64,000 nt of DNA from Rhizobium sp. Root1220. Lineage in GTDB: Bacteria; Pseudomonadota; Alphaproteobacteria; Rhizobiales; Rhizobiaceae. Under the pieces are notes generated by a model. That model did no database searches, was not told the origin of the DNA, and saw nothing but the letters and a program-made list of their open reading frames with translations. The translations under genes were made by a program, and so were the position numbers. This document shows positions 1 to 8,148 of the stretch, piece by piece (the stretch's first letter is position 1; each line of letters begins with the position of its first letter). The stretch covers positions 186,001-250,000 of the forward strand of contig NZ_LMDG01000037.1 in the NCBI RefSeq assembly GCF_001426265.1. The letters are read 5' to 3'.

Positions 1-296
1 ACGGTCGCCTTCTCAGCAGCGAGTGCGGACGCTTTCGACCTCAACGGCGAGTCTTTCTCGACGGCGACGCAATCGTGCAGAAGGACGGCGGCCGCAACGA
101 TCCTCGCATCCCCGCCTTCGCTGGCCTGGATTCGGCTGGCATTCCTGAAGACGCGCAAGATATGCGCAAGATCGTGCGAACCATCGTCGCTCTCGGTGGA
201 GTATCGGATGAGCTGCGAGGCAAGGTTCTCGAAAGGAAGGAAGGCCTTGGCCTCGAACATGGGATCACCGGATACGGAGGGACTGGGCTCCTCCAT
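1..296 (-). CDS. HD-domain phosphohydrolase, 3' part missing (window edge)
   Basis: The minus strand is open from an ATG at 296 to the window edge, so only the N-terminal ~98 residues are present. They contain a typical HD-superfamily start: a helix with SHDLAHILRV (first His) and then VLLHDCV (the His-Asp pair), the usual divalent-metal ligands of nucleotide or small-molecule phosphohydrolases. The ATG at 296 has no clear ribosome site. A second ATG at 260, behind GGTGA, is an equally good start. The gene lies 35 bases downstream of the GGDEF-EAL gene on the same strand and may be cotranscribed. Substrate unknown. Confidence 0.7.
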   Translation of the reverse strand, partial: MEEPSPSVSGDPMFEAKAFLPFENLASQLIRYSTESDDGSHDLAHILRVFRNASRIQASEGGDARIVAAAVLLHDCVAVEKDSPLRSKASALAAEKAT

Positions 297-331
297 AAAC
301 GCAGGCGTTGCGAGTTGCAATGAAAGGCGCG

Positions 332-2239
332 TCAACTTGCCTTGGCGTGGCCTTGCCTGCGGGCCAGCATGAAAGGTACATCACCGGCAGGTCGCGGCGG
401 GCTGATATGGTAGCCCTGTATTTCGTCGCACGCCTCGCGCGCGAGCAGCGCCAGCTGTTCTGCCGTTTCGACGCCTTCGACTGTAACCCTCATGCCGAGC
501 GCATCGCCGAGGAGAATGATTGCGCGCATGATGGCGAAGGCTTCGCGGTTTTCGACGATGCCGTTCACGAATGACTTGTCGATCTTGATCTTGTCGAACG
601 GAAAGCTGCTGAGATAGCTGAGTGACGAATATCCCGTGCCGAAGTCGTCCATGGCCACACGGATCCCGCTTTGTTTCAGGGTGTGCAGGATGGGAAGCGC
701 CTCATCGAGATTTTCCATCAGCACGCTCTCGGTGATCTCAATCTCCAACCGACCCGGCGAAAGCTGGCCGGCGGCCAACGCCGCTGAGATATCGGCGGGG
801 AGGTCGCTGTTCGTGAACTGTATGGCCGAGACATTGACCGCGACCTTTATGTTTTCCGGCCAGGACGCCGCATCAAGACAGGCCTGGCGAAGCACCCAGC
901 GCCCGATATCGACGATCAGTCCGACCTCTTCCGCGAGAGGGATGAAGTCCATCGGAGGCACTCGGCCGCGAGTCGGGTGGTTCCAGCGGATAAGTGCCTC
1001 GAAGCCGCAGATCCTTTGCTGGATCAGATCGTAGAGAGGCTGATAGTGCAGCTCGAATTCGTCCCTTGCCAGGGCGTGCCGCAGGTCGGCTTCGAGCGCA
1101 TGCCGCGCCTCGATCTGCGCCTCCATTTCGGGTGTGAAGAACCGTTGGCCCTTTCGGCCGCCAAGCTTGGCGTGTGAAAGCGCGACGCCGGCATGCTTCA
1201 GCAGGACGTCGGTTTCTATTCCATCCTGCGGACTGATCGCGATGCCCATCGAGACGCTGAGCTCTACTGCCTTGTCCCCGCGAAAGAATGGCTCGGAAAG
1301 TTCGCGCCGGATCTGGTCTGCGAGGGCGGTCACATTCCACGGTTGCTGACGACCGGACTGAAGGATCGCGAATTCATCGGAACCGAGGCGTGCCAACACA
1401 TTTCCAGCGCCTGCCGACGCACGGATGCGTTCGGCGACTTGGCGCAGGATCTTGTCTCCCGCCGAAACGCCCAGCGTGTTGTTGACGGACTTGAAGCGGT
1501 CGAGATTGAGGTGAACAAGCGCGATCTGCTCACCCTGCTTGCGTACAGCCAGCGCCGCGTCGATCCGCTCCCTCAGGCTGATGCGATTTGGCAGGCCGGT
1601 GAGCGGATCGTGGTGGGCTAGGTAGGCAATACGCTCAGCGGCCTTCCGGTCTTCGCTGATGTCCGCGTGAATCGAGATATTGCTCCCGTCGGGCAAAACC
1701 GTGATGACGCTCTGGATTGTCCGACCGTCGTCCATCATCCACTCGCGCTGGCGGATGCGTGCGCCCTCTTGTCCCTTGAGGCGTGCCGCTTTCCCACCTG
1801 CTCGCTCCGTACCGCTGATCTTTGCAATCAGCGATCCCATGGTCACGCCTAGTGCGACCTGGTCGTCACTGAACCCGAACAGTTGCCGAAAGCGGATGTT
1901 GCAGGCGATCAGGCGTTGTTCCGTGTCGAAGACACTGAGACCGAGCGGAAGATTGTCGAGCACGACTTCAAAGAGCCGCTTCTGGTCAGCGAGTTCACCC
2001 GAGGCCGAAGCGATGGCGCCCTTCAGTTCGCTATTTTCCTGCTGGAGCAATTGATGATTGTTCTCAAGATCGCGTTTGCCGTCTGCGTGAAGTCGATATG
2101 TCTCGATGACAAGGTCGACAAGGCGCTGCGCATTGGGAGATCCGTCGGCATTGGCAGCAACGGCACATTGCTGTCGGAAGAGCACCTCAGCATCCATTTG
2201 CGGAAGCCCCTGCATGGGATCGGAAAAACAGTCTGCCAA
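332..2239 (-). CDS. PAS-GGDEF-EAL cyclic di-GMP protein
   Basis: A 635-residue protein without evident membrane segments. Residues ~50-85 look like a helical linker, ~88-197 a PAS-type sensor, ~203-368 a GGDEF domain and ~375-625 an EAL domain. The EAL domain keeps its metal and catalytic motifs: FEALIRW (E414), NVSAIQF, EITES, DDFGTGYSS, VEGVET and QGY. It is therefore likely an active c-di-GMP phosphodiesterase. The GGDEF signature reads GSDEF (286-290), with the second Gly changed to Ser, so cyclase activity is doubtful and the domain may only bind GTP as an activator. Its upstream region is 2240-2658. Confidence 0.92.
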   Translation of the reverse strand: MADCFSDPMQGLPQMDAEVLFRQQCAVAANADGSPNAQRLVDLVIETYRLHADGKRDLENNHQLLQQENSELKGAIASASGELADQKRLFEVVLDNLPLGLSVFDTEQRLIACNIRFRQLFGFSDDQVALGVTMGSLIAKISGTERAGGKAARLKGQEGARIRQREWMMDDGRTIQSVITVLPDGSNISIHADISEDRKAAERIAYLAHHDPLTGLPNRISLRERIDAALAVRKQGEQIALVHLNLDRFKSVNNTLGVSAGDKILRQVAERIRASAGAGNVLARLGSDEFAILQSGRQQPWNVTALADQIRRELSEPFFRGDKAVELSVSMGIAISPQDGIETDVLLKHAGVALSHAKLGGRKGQRFFTPEMEAQIEARHALEADLRHALARDEFELHYQPLYDLIQQRICGFEALIRWNHPTRGRVPPMDFIPLAEEVGLIVDIGRWVLRQACLDAASWPENIKVAVNVSAIQFTNSDLPADISAALAAGQLSPGRLEIEITESVLMENLDEALPILHTLKQSGIRVAMDDFGTGYSSLSYLSSFPFDKIKIDKSFVNGIVENREAFAIMRAIILLGDALGMRVTVEGVETAEQLALLAREACDEIQGYHISPPRPAGDVPFMLARRQGHAKAS

Positions 2240-2534
2240 AGGCCCACGCGTTTACTTCTGAAATGCGATTTCGACGCGGTGCGCCAGACATGGAAAGACC
2301 TTCTGAAACTTCTGAAAGCAATTGTCGTACACAATAAAGACCGGATTAATGGCAGCAACCTGCATCCAGATAATCCCTTGCGCGCATTAATATTCAGTTG
2401 CACGCCAAAAATATATCACAGTCACTATATTTTGAGGAGATTGATCCGGAATGCCTGAAACACGGGCAAGCCGGAACGATTGCATGCCTGGCTTGAACTT
2501 CAAGTCGCGGGAACTCACGGTTTGTCAATGTTCG
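2240..2534. other. Intergenic region upstream of the GGDEF-EAL gene
   Basis: AT-rich relative to its surroundings and without a convincing gene. It must hold the promoter of the leftward GGDEF-EAL gene. The notable element is the inverted repeat at 2408-2433, listed separately. Confidence 0.5.
2408..2433. repeat. 8-10-8 inverted repeat (operator-like)
   Basis: AAAATATA, ten bases, TATATTTT: a perfect 8-base inverted repeat about 170 bases upstream of the GGDEF-EAL start. The AT-rich symmetric arms look like a dimeric regulator site. No regulator is identified. Confidence 0.35.
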
Positions 2535-2550
2535 TTAATGGGTAGTTAAC
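2535..2550 (+). promoter_or_regulatory. CtrA box, perfect consensus TTAA-N7-TTAAC
   Basis: TTAATGGGTAGTTAAC matches the alphaproteobacterial cell-cycle regulator CtrA consensus exactly. It lies 109 bases upstream of the small EF-hand gene and could also act on the divergent GGDEF-EAL gene. Binding is inferred from sequence only. Confidence 0.6.
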
Positions 2551-2658
2551 AGCTTATTGACGCACTGCGCAAATCAGTTTATCGACCGGGTTAGTTTTAG
2601 TTTTCCCTATTCGTATTGCGTACAAACATCACCGTGTGAGCGGTGAATGGAGGTTTGT

Positions 2659-2964
2659 ATGAGCCATGTTTTATCCGCTACGGATACGTCCTATGCGTAT
2701 CTTGGGACGCTTTCGCGACTGGACACCAACGGCGACGGCATGTTGAGCCGTGGCGAGCGAGCGGCTGATGAAAAGCCGGGCATTTTGAAGCAATGGGGCG
2801 AAGGCGATATCACTCAGGAAATTGCACCCAAGTTTTCTGACGGTGTGCTTGCGTTCATGCTGGGAACGCGTGAGAGCGGAAGTGTCAACTTCTATCCGCA
2901 GTCCAGCCAAGACGATCTGTATCGCAGCACCTATGGTCAGTACGAGCCAGATCCGATCTTGTGA
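2659..2964 (+). CDS. Small protein with one canonical EF-hand loop
   Basis: 101 residues. The start at 2659 is chosen because GGAGG lies at 2649-2653, ideally spaced; an upstream in-frame ATG at 2647 has no such site. Residues 22-33, DTNGDGMLSRGE, form a complete 12-residue EF-hand loop with D1, N3, D5, G6, L8, S9 and E12, so calcium binding is likely. There is no signal peptide or membrane segment, and the rest of the chain matches no family I recognise. It is followed by a strong terminator, so it is monocistronic, with a CtrA box upstream. Function unknown. Confidence 0.72.
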   Translation: MSHVLSATDTSYAYLGTLSRLDTNGDGMLSRGERAADEKPGILKQWGEGDITQEIAPKFSDGVLAFMLGTRESGSVNFYPQSSQDDLYRSTYGQYEPDPIL

Positions 2965-2983
2965 TCGAATCGATGTGCATGTG

Positions 2984-3012
2984 AAAAGCCGGTCTCTTTT
3001 GCCGGCTTTTTT
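2984..3012 (+). terminator. Rho-independent terminator
   Basis: AAAAGCCGG, a short loop, CCGGC, then a run of T, 20 bases after the EF-hand gene stop. It separates that gene from sodC. Confidence 0.8.
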
Positions 3013-3078
3013 GCTTGGGATTCAGGAACACCTTCATGCCTCGCACGTTGCAAAGGCAGCAAAAGGAAAGGAAATCCC

Positions 3079-3594
3079 GTGAACACGTTACTCTCGGTTG
3101 CGGCACTGTCCATCATCGCCGCGACCTCCGTCGCCATGGCGCAAGACAAACAAACAGCAACCGCGGAATTCGTAGGCAAGGATGGCAAGGAAGGTGGCAG
3201 GGCCACGCTGACCGCCGCGGCAAGCGGCGGTGTCCTGATTGAGGTCGAGGTATCCGGCTTGCCGGCCAACAAGTGGGTAGCCTTCCATGTCCACGAGACA
3301 GGCAAGTGCGACGCCGCTACCCACCATGAATCGGCTGGCAAGCATTTCAATCCGACCAGTGCCGAACACGGTGTGCTGTCTGCAAACGGGCCTCACGCTG
3401 GCGATATGCCCAATCAATATGTCGGGCAGGACGGAATCCTGAGGGCCCAGGTTTTTGACGGCATGGTGAGCCTCGACGGCAAGGAGGACGGCGTCCGCGG
3501 CCGTGCGTTGATGATCCATGCCAATTCGGATGACTATCGCAGCCAGCCAACCGGCGACGCGGGAGAGCGCCTGGCCTGTGGCGTGATCAGGTGA
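3079..3594 (+). CDS. sodC: Superoxide dismutase [Cu-Zn], periplasmic
   Basis: 171 residues with a GTG start behind a purine-rich AAAGGAAAGGAAA stretch. Residues 1-~21 are a signal peptide ending AMA, so the enzyme is exported. It converts superoxide to oxygen and peroxide in the periplasm. Copper and zinc ligands are visible: FHVHETGKC, GKHFNP, the HAGDMPN segment with the zinc Asp, and MIHANSDDY. The two cysteines of the structural disulfide, in HETGKC and LACGVI, are present. The length is normal for bacterial SodC. It stands alone between the EF-hand gene terminator and convergent genes. Confidence 0.95.
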   Translation: MNTLLSVAALSIIAATSVAMAQDKQTATAEFVGKDGKEGGRATLTAAASGGVLIEVEVSGLPANKWVAFHVHETGKCDAATHHESAGKHFNPTSAEHGVLSANGPHAGDMPNQYVGQDGILRAQVFDGMVSLDGKEDGVRGRALMIHANSDDYRSQPTGDAGERLACGVIR

Positions 3595-3639
3595 AATGTA
3601 TCCGGGGGATAAACGTGGTCGACTGTTTAGAAACCGTGG

Positions 3640-4167
3640 TCACGCGGACGGTTCTGTCAGCCGCAGCACGAAGGGCGCATTGCCGTCCGCGTCGGCTCCT
3701 CTGCCGATCTCTCCGACGGCGTCAATAAGGCGTCCCTTGCGGCCCAATACATCGTCACCGATTTGTACAAGGCGCGCATTTGGCGTTGCGAAGGGTGATA
3801 CGGCACGCAGTCGTCGCGCCAGCGCAGTGTCGTCCTGATCGGGAAATAGCGAAAGCGCGGCAATCATCGCGGCCGCAGGTGATCGGGACACGCCCATCCA
3901 GCAATGGATGAGAAGCGGTGCGCTTTGATCCCACGCCCGCGCAAAATCGATGATCTGCCGCACATGGTTATCGTCTGGCGCAACGAGGTTTCCGGTTCCC
4001 TTAAATACAATGTCGTTCATGTTGAGCAGGAGATGCCGATGCGCGTCGATCACAGCCGGTCTGTGAAAGTTCTGCTCCTTCGCCATCAAGCTGACCATCT
4101 CACGAGCGCCGTGCCTGACCGCCATTTCGGCGATCCGGGCAAGCGGCGCAACAACGATCACGGTCAT
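3640..4167 (-). CDS. Tyrosine phosphatase-like protein
   Basis: 175 residues. HCWMGVSRSP carries the CX5R phosphate-binding loop of Cys-based phosphatases, and an upstream Asp-rich stretch (APDDNH) may supply the general acid. It is probably a cytoplasmic dual-specificity-like phosphatase; the substrate is not predictable. Its ATG overlaps the stop of the HD-domain gene by four bases (ATGA), so the two are translationally coupled with ygfZ upstream. An alternative is a phosphoinositide- or nucleotide-directed member of the same fold. Confidence 0.82.
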   Translation of the reverse strand: MTVIVVAPLARIAEMAVRHGAREMVSLMAKEQNFHRPAVIDAHRHLLLNMNDIVFKGTGNLVAPDDNHVRQIIDFARAWDQSAPLLIHCWMGVSRSPAAAMIAALSLFPDQDDTALARRLRAVSPFATPNARLVQIGDDVLGRKGRLIDAVGEIGRGADADGNAPFVLRLTEPSA

Positions 4168-4769
4168 GCCTTGGTGCTCCGTATTGCTTCGATCGCGTCG
4201 AAGCGCTCGCAGAAGAGGCGTTGCGCCTCGACCGCAGGCAGGGGAGCGATCAGCAGCATTTCCGCGGTAATGCCGCGTGGCTGACCGAAAAATTTCTGGG
4301 CTTCGGCTGGACTAAAGCCGGCAAGCTGGGTCGCCTCGAAATAGGCAGCGATGGTGTCCGCCTTCTTGATCTTGTCCTTGAGTTCGCGCGAAGGGTGAGG
4401 AGGAAGGCCGAACCGCAGGTGTATCGCTGCCTCAAGCCGCTTTTCGACTGCTTTATAACCGCCGCCGACAACGGATTTGAACGGCGATATCATGTCGCCG
4501 ATGACATATTCCGGCGCGTCGTGCAGCAGCGCCATCAGGTACTGGTCAGGCGGGGCCTCATTAATCTGGCGGAAGATACTTTCGACCACGAGGCTGTGCT
4601 GAGCGACCGAGAACGCATGATCCCCGGACGTTTGCCCATTCCAACGAGCAACGCGCGCCAGTCCGTGGGCGATGTCACTTAGCTCGACGTCGAGCGGAGA
4701 GGGGTCGAGCAGGTCAAGCCGCCGTCCCGAAAGCATGCGCTGCCATGCACGCGGCGCCTTTGCACTCAC
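4164..4769 (-). CDS. HD-domain hydrolase (YfbR-like)
   Basis: 201 residues from a GTG at 4769. That start overlaps the ygfZ stop as GTGA and has GAGG seven bases upstream; the longer open frame to 4814 would run into ygfZ. Metal-ligand motifs of the HD superfamily are present: a His in FSVAQHSLVV, the LLHDAPEYV pair, and a later Asp in KKADTIAAYFEA. This is the pattern of YfbR-type 5'-deoxynucleotidases, so a role in nucleotide clean-up is likely but unproven. It is the middle gene of a three-gene coupled unit. Confidence 0.85.
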   Translation of the reverse strand: MSAKAPRAWQRMLSGRRLDLLDPSPLDVELSDIAHGLARVARWNGQTSGDHAFSVAQHSLVVESIFRQINEAPPDQYLMALLHDAPEYVIGDMISPFKSVVGGGYKAVEKRLEAAIHLRFGLPPHPSRELKDKIKKADTIAAYFEATQLAGFSPAEAQKFFGQPRGITAEMLLIAPLPAVEAQRLFCERFDAIEAIRSTKA

Positions 4770-5611
4770 GCAGTTGCCTCGTCGGCGGTCGAAGGAAAGA
4801 TAAGGCCCGACCACTGCGGCAATGAAAGCGAAACAGGCGTTTCTCCCGCCATAATCGGCGTGCCTGCCGCCATCGCTTCGCCGGCACGGTCGATGCGCAC
4901 GATCGCAAGGCCGGCGTCTCCGACGACAGACCCAAGGGTGCCGAGAGGCTTGCCGGCGGCAGTAGTCTCGGTTCCTGTCACGGGCAGCGCTGTCGTCCCC
5001 TTGACCAAGGCTAGCCGCCGGCGCGCCGTTCCGCGATGCTGCATGCGCGACACCACCTCCTGCCCGACATAGCAGCCTTTCTTGAACGACAGCCCGCCAT
5101 TGAGATCCATCAGCACGTCGTGCGGAAAGACATCCTGCAGAGCAAAATCGGCGCCGGAAACGGCAACGCCGTTGGCGATGCGCAGCGCATCGTATGTGGC
5201 CGAATCGTCCGATCCATCTTGCCCGGGGCGCCGGACAAGATGGATGCCTGCCTTGGCAAAACGGGCATCAGTGGGGGCTCCAATAGTGTCGCCGCCCCAG
5301 GAAACGGTCACGCCGTCGCCCTCCATGGAGAGGGTAACGGCAGCCCTTAGCTTGTACATCGTCAGACGCTTGAGCAAGGCATCGCGTTGGCCTTCGTCCG
5401 TCTCGATCAGGAAGTTGTCGCCGTCGCGCCAGATCATGAAGTCAAACAGGATCTTGCCCTGCGGTGTCAGCAAGGCGCCCGGCCGGGCTTCGTCGGTTTC
5501 GAGTAACTGGATATCGGTCGTTATCAGGTTTTGGAGGAAGGGCTGAGCCTCCGCACCGCCGACCCGAATGAGCGAGTGGTTTCTCAGAAATACCGCTGGC
5601 ATGATTGGCAC
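4766..5611 (-). CDS. ygfZ: Folate-binding protein YgfZ/GcvT-like
   Basis: 281 residues. It has the family signature KKGCYVGQEVVSRMQHRG with the conserved Cys, and the fold of aminomethyltransferases. YgfZ proteins use tetrahydrofolate and help maintain or assemble certain iron-sulfur enzymes in the cytoplasm. It is the first gene of a coupled set with the HD hydrolase and the phosphatase-like gene, overlapping by four bases at its 3' end. The start ATG at 5611 gives a normal length. Confidence 0.9.
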   Translation of the reverse strand: MPIMPAVFLRNHSLIRVGGAEAQPFLQNLITTDIQLLETDEARPGALLTPQGKILFDFMIWRDGDNFLIETDEGQRDALLKRLTMYKLRAAVTLSMEGDGVTVSWGGDTIGAPTDARFAKAGIHLVRRPGQDGSDDSATYDALRIANGVAVSGADFALQDVFPHDVLMDLNGGLSFKKGCYVGQEVVSRMQHRGTARRRLALVKGTTALPVTGTETTAAGKPLGTLGSVVGDAGLAIVRIDRAGEAMAAGTPIMAGETPVSLSLPQWSGLIFPSTADEATA

Positions 5612-5665
5612 CTGTCGCGTTCGTTACCGCTCAGAAGTATGTCTTCGTCGAGCGCATCGCAAGCC

Positions 5666-6415
5666 TCAGTCGCCGGCGGTGAAATACTTCCACTTGCCAT
5701 CGGGCGTGATGCCGAGCCGGTAGAAATTGTACCCGCCAAACTCCTGCATATCGGCGAGATCGCCGGCAGTGACGATGCGCAGCAACTCGACGCGCTCGGG
5801 CGGCGTCAATGTCTTGAGGTCTTCCTCCGCGAAGTAGGGCCAGACGTACATTTCTTCCGAGGTGCCTTGACCGACATGAACGAACCCTGTCGAGATGATG
5901 TCGAGGATGATCGCGAGGATCTCGTCGCCGTCGGGATCACCTGAAAGATCCTTGAGAGCGCTGATAGGATCGTCAGTCGGCTCGCCGACTGTCACTTGGG
6001 TCTGGTTTGCCCCGGTCCCCAGAAGTGGCCGCAACCGCTCGAGTTCGCCGGAAGCCGCGGCTTCGACGATCTGCTCGCGCATGCGACGCACAGGCTCAGG
6101 CACCTTGCTGATGTCGTAAATAACCTCGACCGGCTTCGAACCATCCTGCGCACCGGGGGTGGTGTCGGAGCCTTGCCCCGTTTTCTTGTTGACGAGCGGA
6201 TCGGGCATGGGAACGCCGGGTGAGGTACTCGGCGATACAGCCGGCTGGTCACTATTGTGGGAAGGCGCAGAATTGTCAGGCTGCCCGGGGGGCTGTTGCA
6301 GTTCGGAAAGTGCTGAGGCCGTCGTTCCGGTCAGAAGACTGCTGGTGCCGAGACCGATTGCGAGCAAAAGCGGCGCAATCGCAGGCCGCGAAGCAGTGTC
6401 CTTACGGGTACGCAT
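5666..6415 (-). CDS. Exported hypothetical protein
   Basis: 249 residues. An N-terminal signal sequence (basic MRTRK, hydrophobic core ~13-33, cleavage near ASA) is followed by a Pro/Ser/Gly-rich low-complexity stretch (~38-90). A well-ordered C-terminal domain then begins near YDISKVPEPVRRMREQI and ends near GKWKYFTAGD. I do not recognise a characterised family; proteins of this look occur in rhizobia. Probably periplasmic. It lies 54 bases upstream of the ygfZ start on the same strand. Confidence 0.75.
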   Translation of the reverse strand: MRTRKDTASRPAIAPLLLAIGLGTSSLLTGTTASALSELQQPPGQPDNSAPSHNSDQPAVSPSTSPGVPMPDPLVNKKTGQGSDTTPGAQDGSKPVEVIYDISKVPEPVRRMREQIVEAAASGELERLRPLLGTGANQTQVTVGEPTDDPISALKDLSGDPDGDEILAIILDIISTGFVHVGQGTSEEMYVWPYFAEEDLKTLTPPERVELLRIVTAGDLADMQEFGGYNFYRLGITPDGKWKYFTAGD

Positions 6416-6432
6416 GGAACTCTCTGTAGTTG

Positions 6433-6690
6433 TTATTGCAGGGTGCGGCTCGGTGAAAATTCACCGGCGAGCATGCGTTCACGCAACGAATCCAACAACG
6501 CTTCGGCGCTATTTTCTCCATGAAGGCGAATCGTCTCGCGCAGCGCGTGAATGATTGCCGTATCTGCAATGATCTCAGGCTCGATACCGTCCGCCATGCC
6601 ATCGGCCCAGGCTTCATTATGGTACTCCAAGGCCGCCTGAGTCTTCTCATGGACGATCATGTCGTCGATGTCATTGAGGCTTGGTTCCAT
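6433..6690 (-). CDS. Small conserved-looking hypothetical protein
   Basis: 85 residues from the ATG at 6690, preferred over an ATG at 6711 because GAGGAAAA sits just upstream of it. The chain is acidic and helical with no signal, membrane segment or Cys. The middle (TQAALEYHNEAWADGMADGI) and the end (LLDSLRERMLAGEFSP) look like packed helices. No function can be assigned. It ends 17 bases before the exported hypothetical gene and may be cotranscribed with it. Confidence 0.65.
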   Translation of the reverse strand: MEPSLNDIDDMIVHEKTQAALEYHNEAWADGMADGIEPEIIADTAIIHALRETIRLHGENSAEALLDSLRERMLAGEFSPSRTLQ

Positions 6691-6790
6691 TGTCTTTTCC
6701 TCAAACTGCATGCCTTACTGCCTAGTTAACAACTCTATCAGCCTTTTCCCAAAACGACACGTCCGGGTGTGAAAAGAGGTTAATTAAACG

Positions 6791-7222
6791 TCAATTTCCG
6801 AACCTTGACGTAATTTCTGTGGCGAGTGTTGCACCTTCGTTACGGTAGCGCTCTTCTGCCACGATGGCGGCTTGTGTGCAATCCGTATAAACCGACGCAA
6901 AGGCACGATAGCCGCGATTGAATGCGGCTGTCAGCTTTTCCTTCCGCTGTGGCTCATCTTTGGCTTCCGAATCAAGCAGTTGCTGCATTCGTGCCCGCCA
7001 ATCCCCGCCGTTGTCGGCTTTGCAAAGCGTACGTAGGTAATGCACCGAACCTATTACCTCGGCGAGCCGCGAGAGCTTGTCGTCATAAGGCACGGTGACC
7101 GTTTTTGGCGCATTCTCTTCAGGCAGCACAGGTGGCGTTTGGCCTTGTGCCCAAACGGACACGGAAGGCGTAGCGCCGGCGCAAAGAACTAGAAACAAGA
7201 ACACGCGTCGAACGGGAATCAT
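6791..7222 (-). CDS. TIGR02301 family exported protein
   Basis: 143 residues from the ATG at 7222; a GTG at 7243 is possible but lacks a ribosome site. Residues 1-~26 form a signal peptide ending VWAQ. The mature part has the alphaproteobacterial TIGR02301 look, with RLAEVIGSVHYLRTLC near its start and a second Cys (YTDC) further on, which could pair in the periplasm. The family has no defined biochemical role. The downstream neighbour on the same strand is the 85-residue hypothetical gene. Confidence 0.8.
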   Translation of the reverse strand: MIPVRRVFLFLVLCAGATPSVSVWAQGQTPPVLPEENAPKTVTVPYDDKLSRLAEVIGSVHYLRTLCKADNGGDWRARMQQLLDSEAKDEPQRKEKLTAAFNRGYRAFASVYTDCTQAAIVAEERYRNEGATLATEITSRFGN

Positions 7223-7282
7223 GATGATAGTGGATACCTTCACGGTGACGGGAACAAGGCACCCACCTCAGTTTCCACTTGC

Positions 7283-7699
7283 TTATTCGCTGCCAGCCAG
7301 CCGCTCCGCACACTCAAGCACGCTTTGCGGCACCGGCAGTCGGCGCATTTCGTCGACGGTATACCAGCCGAGGTCCGCAGCATCGTCGCTCGCGACCGCA
7401 ACGGCCCGCTCATCGGCCTGGACACGGAAGACGGACAGGAAGTAGTGGCTGCTGAGACTGCCGTCGACGGCCTGCGCTTTCAGGTCGTAGGCCGCAAAAA
7501 GCTGCGGGCTATGGGCGGCGATTCCCGTCTCTTCCAGAAATTCTCGAAGGGCGGTCTCTGTCGGCGTCTCGTCGGGTTCGGCTCGCCCACCGGGGAAGGC
7601 ATACATATCGGCGGACGGTGGATTCCGGCGGAGCACCAGAAGAAATCGATCGCCGCGCTGCAGGATGGCAGAAGACGCCGGCGTGGGGTTGGAATTCAT
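7283..7699 (-). CDS. Nudix hydrolase
   Basis: 138 residues. A complete Nudix box, GX5EX7REXXEEXG, is visible from GGRAEPDETPTETALREF through LEETGI. The enzyme hydrolyses nucleoside-diphosphate-linked substrates with a divalent metal; the substrate (sugar nucleotide, dinucleoside polyphosphate or damaged nucleotide) cannot be told. Cytoplasmic, no signal. It lies 60 bases upstream of the TIGR02301 gene and is divergent from ynfA. Confidence 0.92.
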   Translation of the reverse strand: MNSNPTPASSAILQRGDRFLLVLRRNPPSADMYAFPGGRAEPDETPTETALREFLEETGIAAHSPQLFAAYDLKAQAVDGSLSSHYFLSVFRVQADERAVAVASDDAADLGWYTVDEMRRLPVPQSVLECAERLAGSE

Positions 7700-7785
7700 G
7701 ACGAGACCGCTCCGATGCTTGTTGCCTGCTTGGCTTCTCCGTCGCTCCGCCGGATACTGGGCCGCCGATTCGAAGGAAACACTTT

Positions 7786-8106
7786 GTGACTTATATCATC
7801 TACGCTACGGCGGCTCTTTTCGAGATCGCTGGCTGCTTTGCTTTCTGGGCGTGGTTGAGAATGGAAAAGTCTGCCTGGTGGATCGCGCCCGGCATGGTGT
7901 CGTTGGCTCTGTTTGCGTGGCTTCTGACACTGGTGCCGAGCGAAGCGGCCGGCCGAACGTTTGCAGCCTATGGGGGCATCTACATCGTCGCTTCGCTGAT
8001 CTGGCTCTGGCTTGCGGAGAGCCGCGTTCCCGACCGCTGGGATATTGGTGGAGCGATTGCGTGCCTGTGCGGCACGGCGGTTATTCTGTTCGCGCCACGC
8101 GGCTGA
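7786..8106 (+). CDS. ynfA: UPF0060/YnfA-family small membrane protein
   Basis: 106 residues, GTG start with AAGGAAA seven bases upstream. Four hydrophobic segments cover most of the chain. Family features are AALFEIAGCFAFW with a buried Glu and the YGGIYI and RWDIGG stretches. YnfA proteins are inner-membrane relatives of small multidrug-resistance transporters, and drug efflux has been reported for some members. The transport substrate here is unknown. Confidence 0.9.
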   Translation: MTYIIYATAALFEIAGCFAFWAWLRMEKSAWWIAPGMVSLALFAWLLTLVPSEAAGRTFAAYGGIYIVASLIWLWLAESRVPDRWDIGGAIACLCGTAVILFAPRG

Positions 8107-8148
8107 GCGAAGCTTGACCCCGAGGGACGACGGTGCAAAGACATCCTG

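Noticed and set aside
2451..2549. 32-residue plus-strand ORF in the GGDEF-EAL upstream region
   Set aside because: The nearest GGAG is 12 bases away, the peptide looks random, and the ORF runs into the CtrA box.
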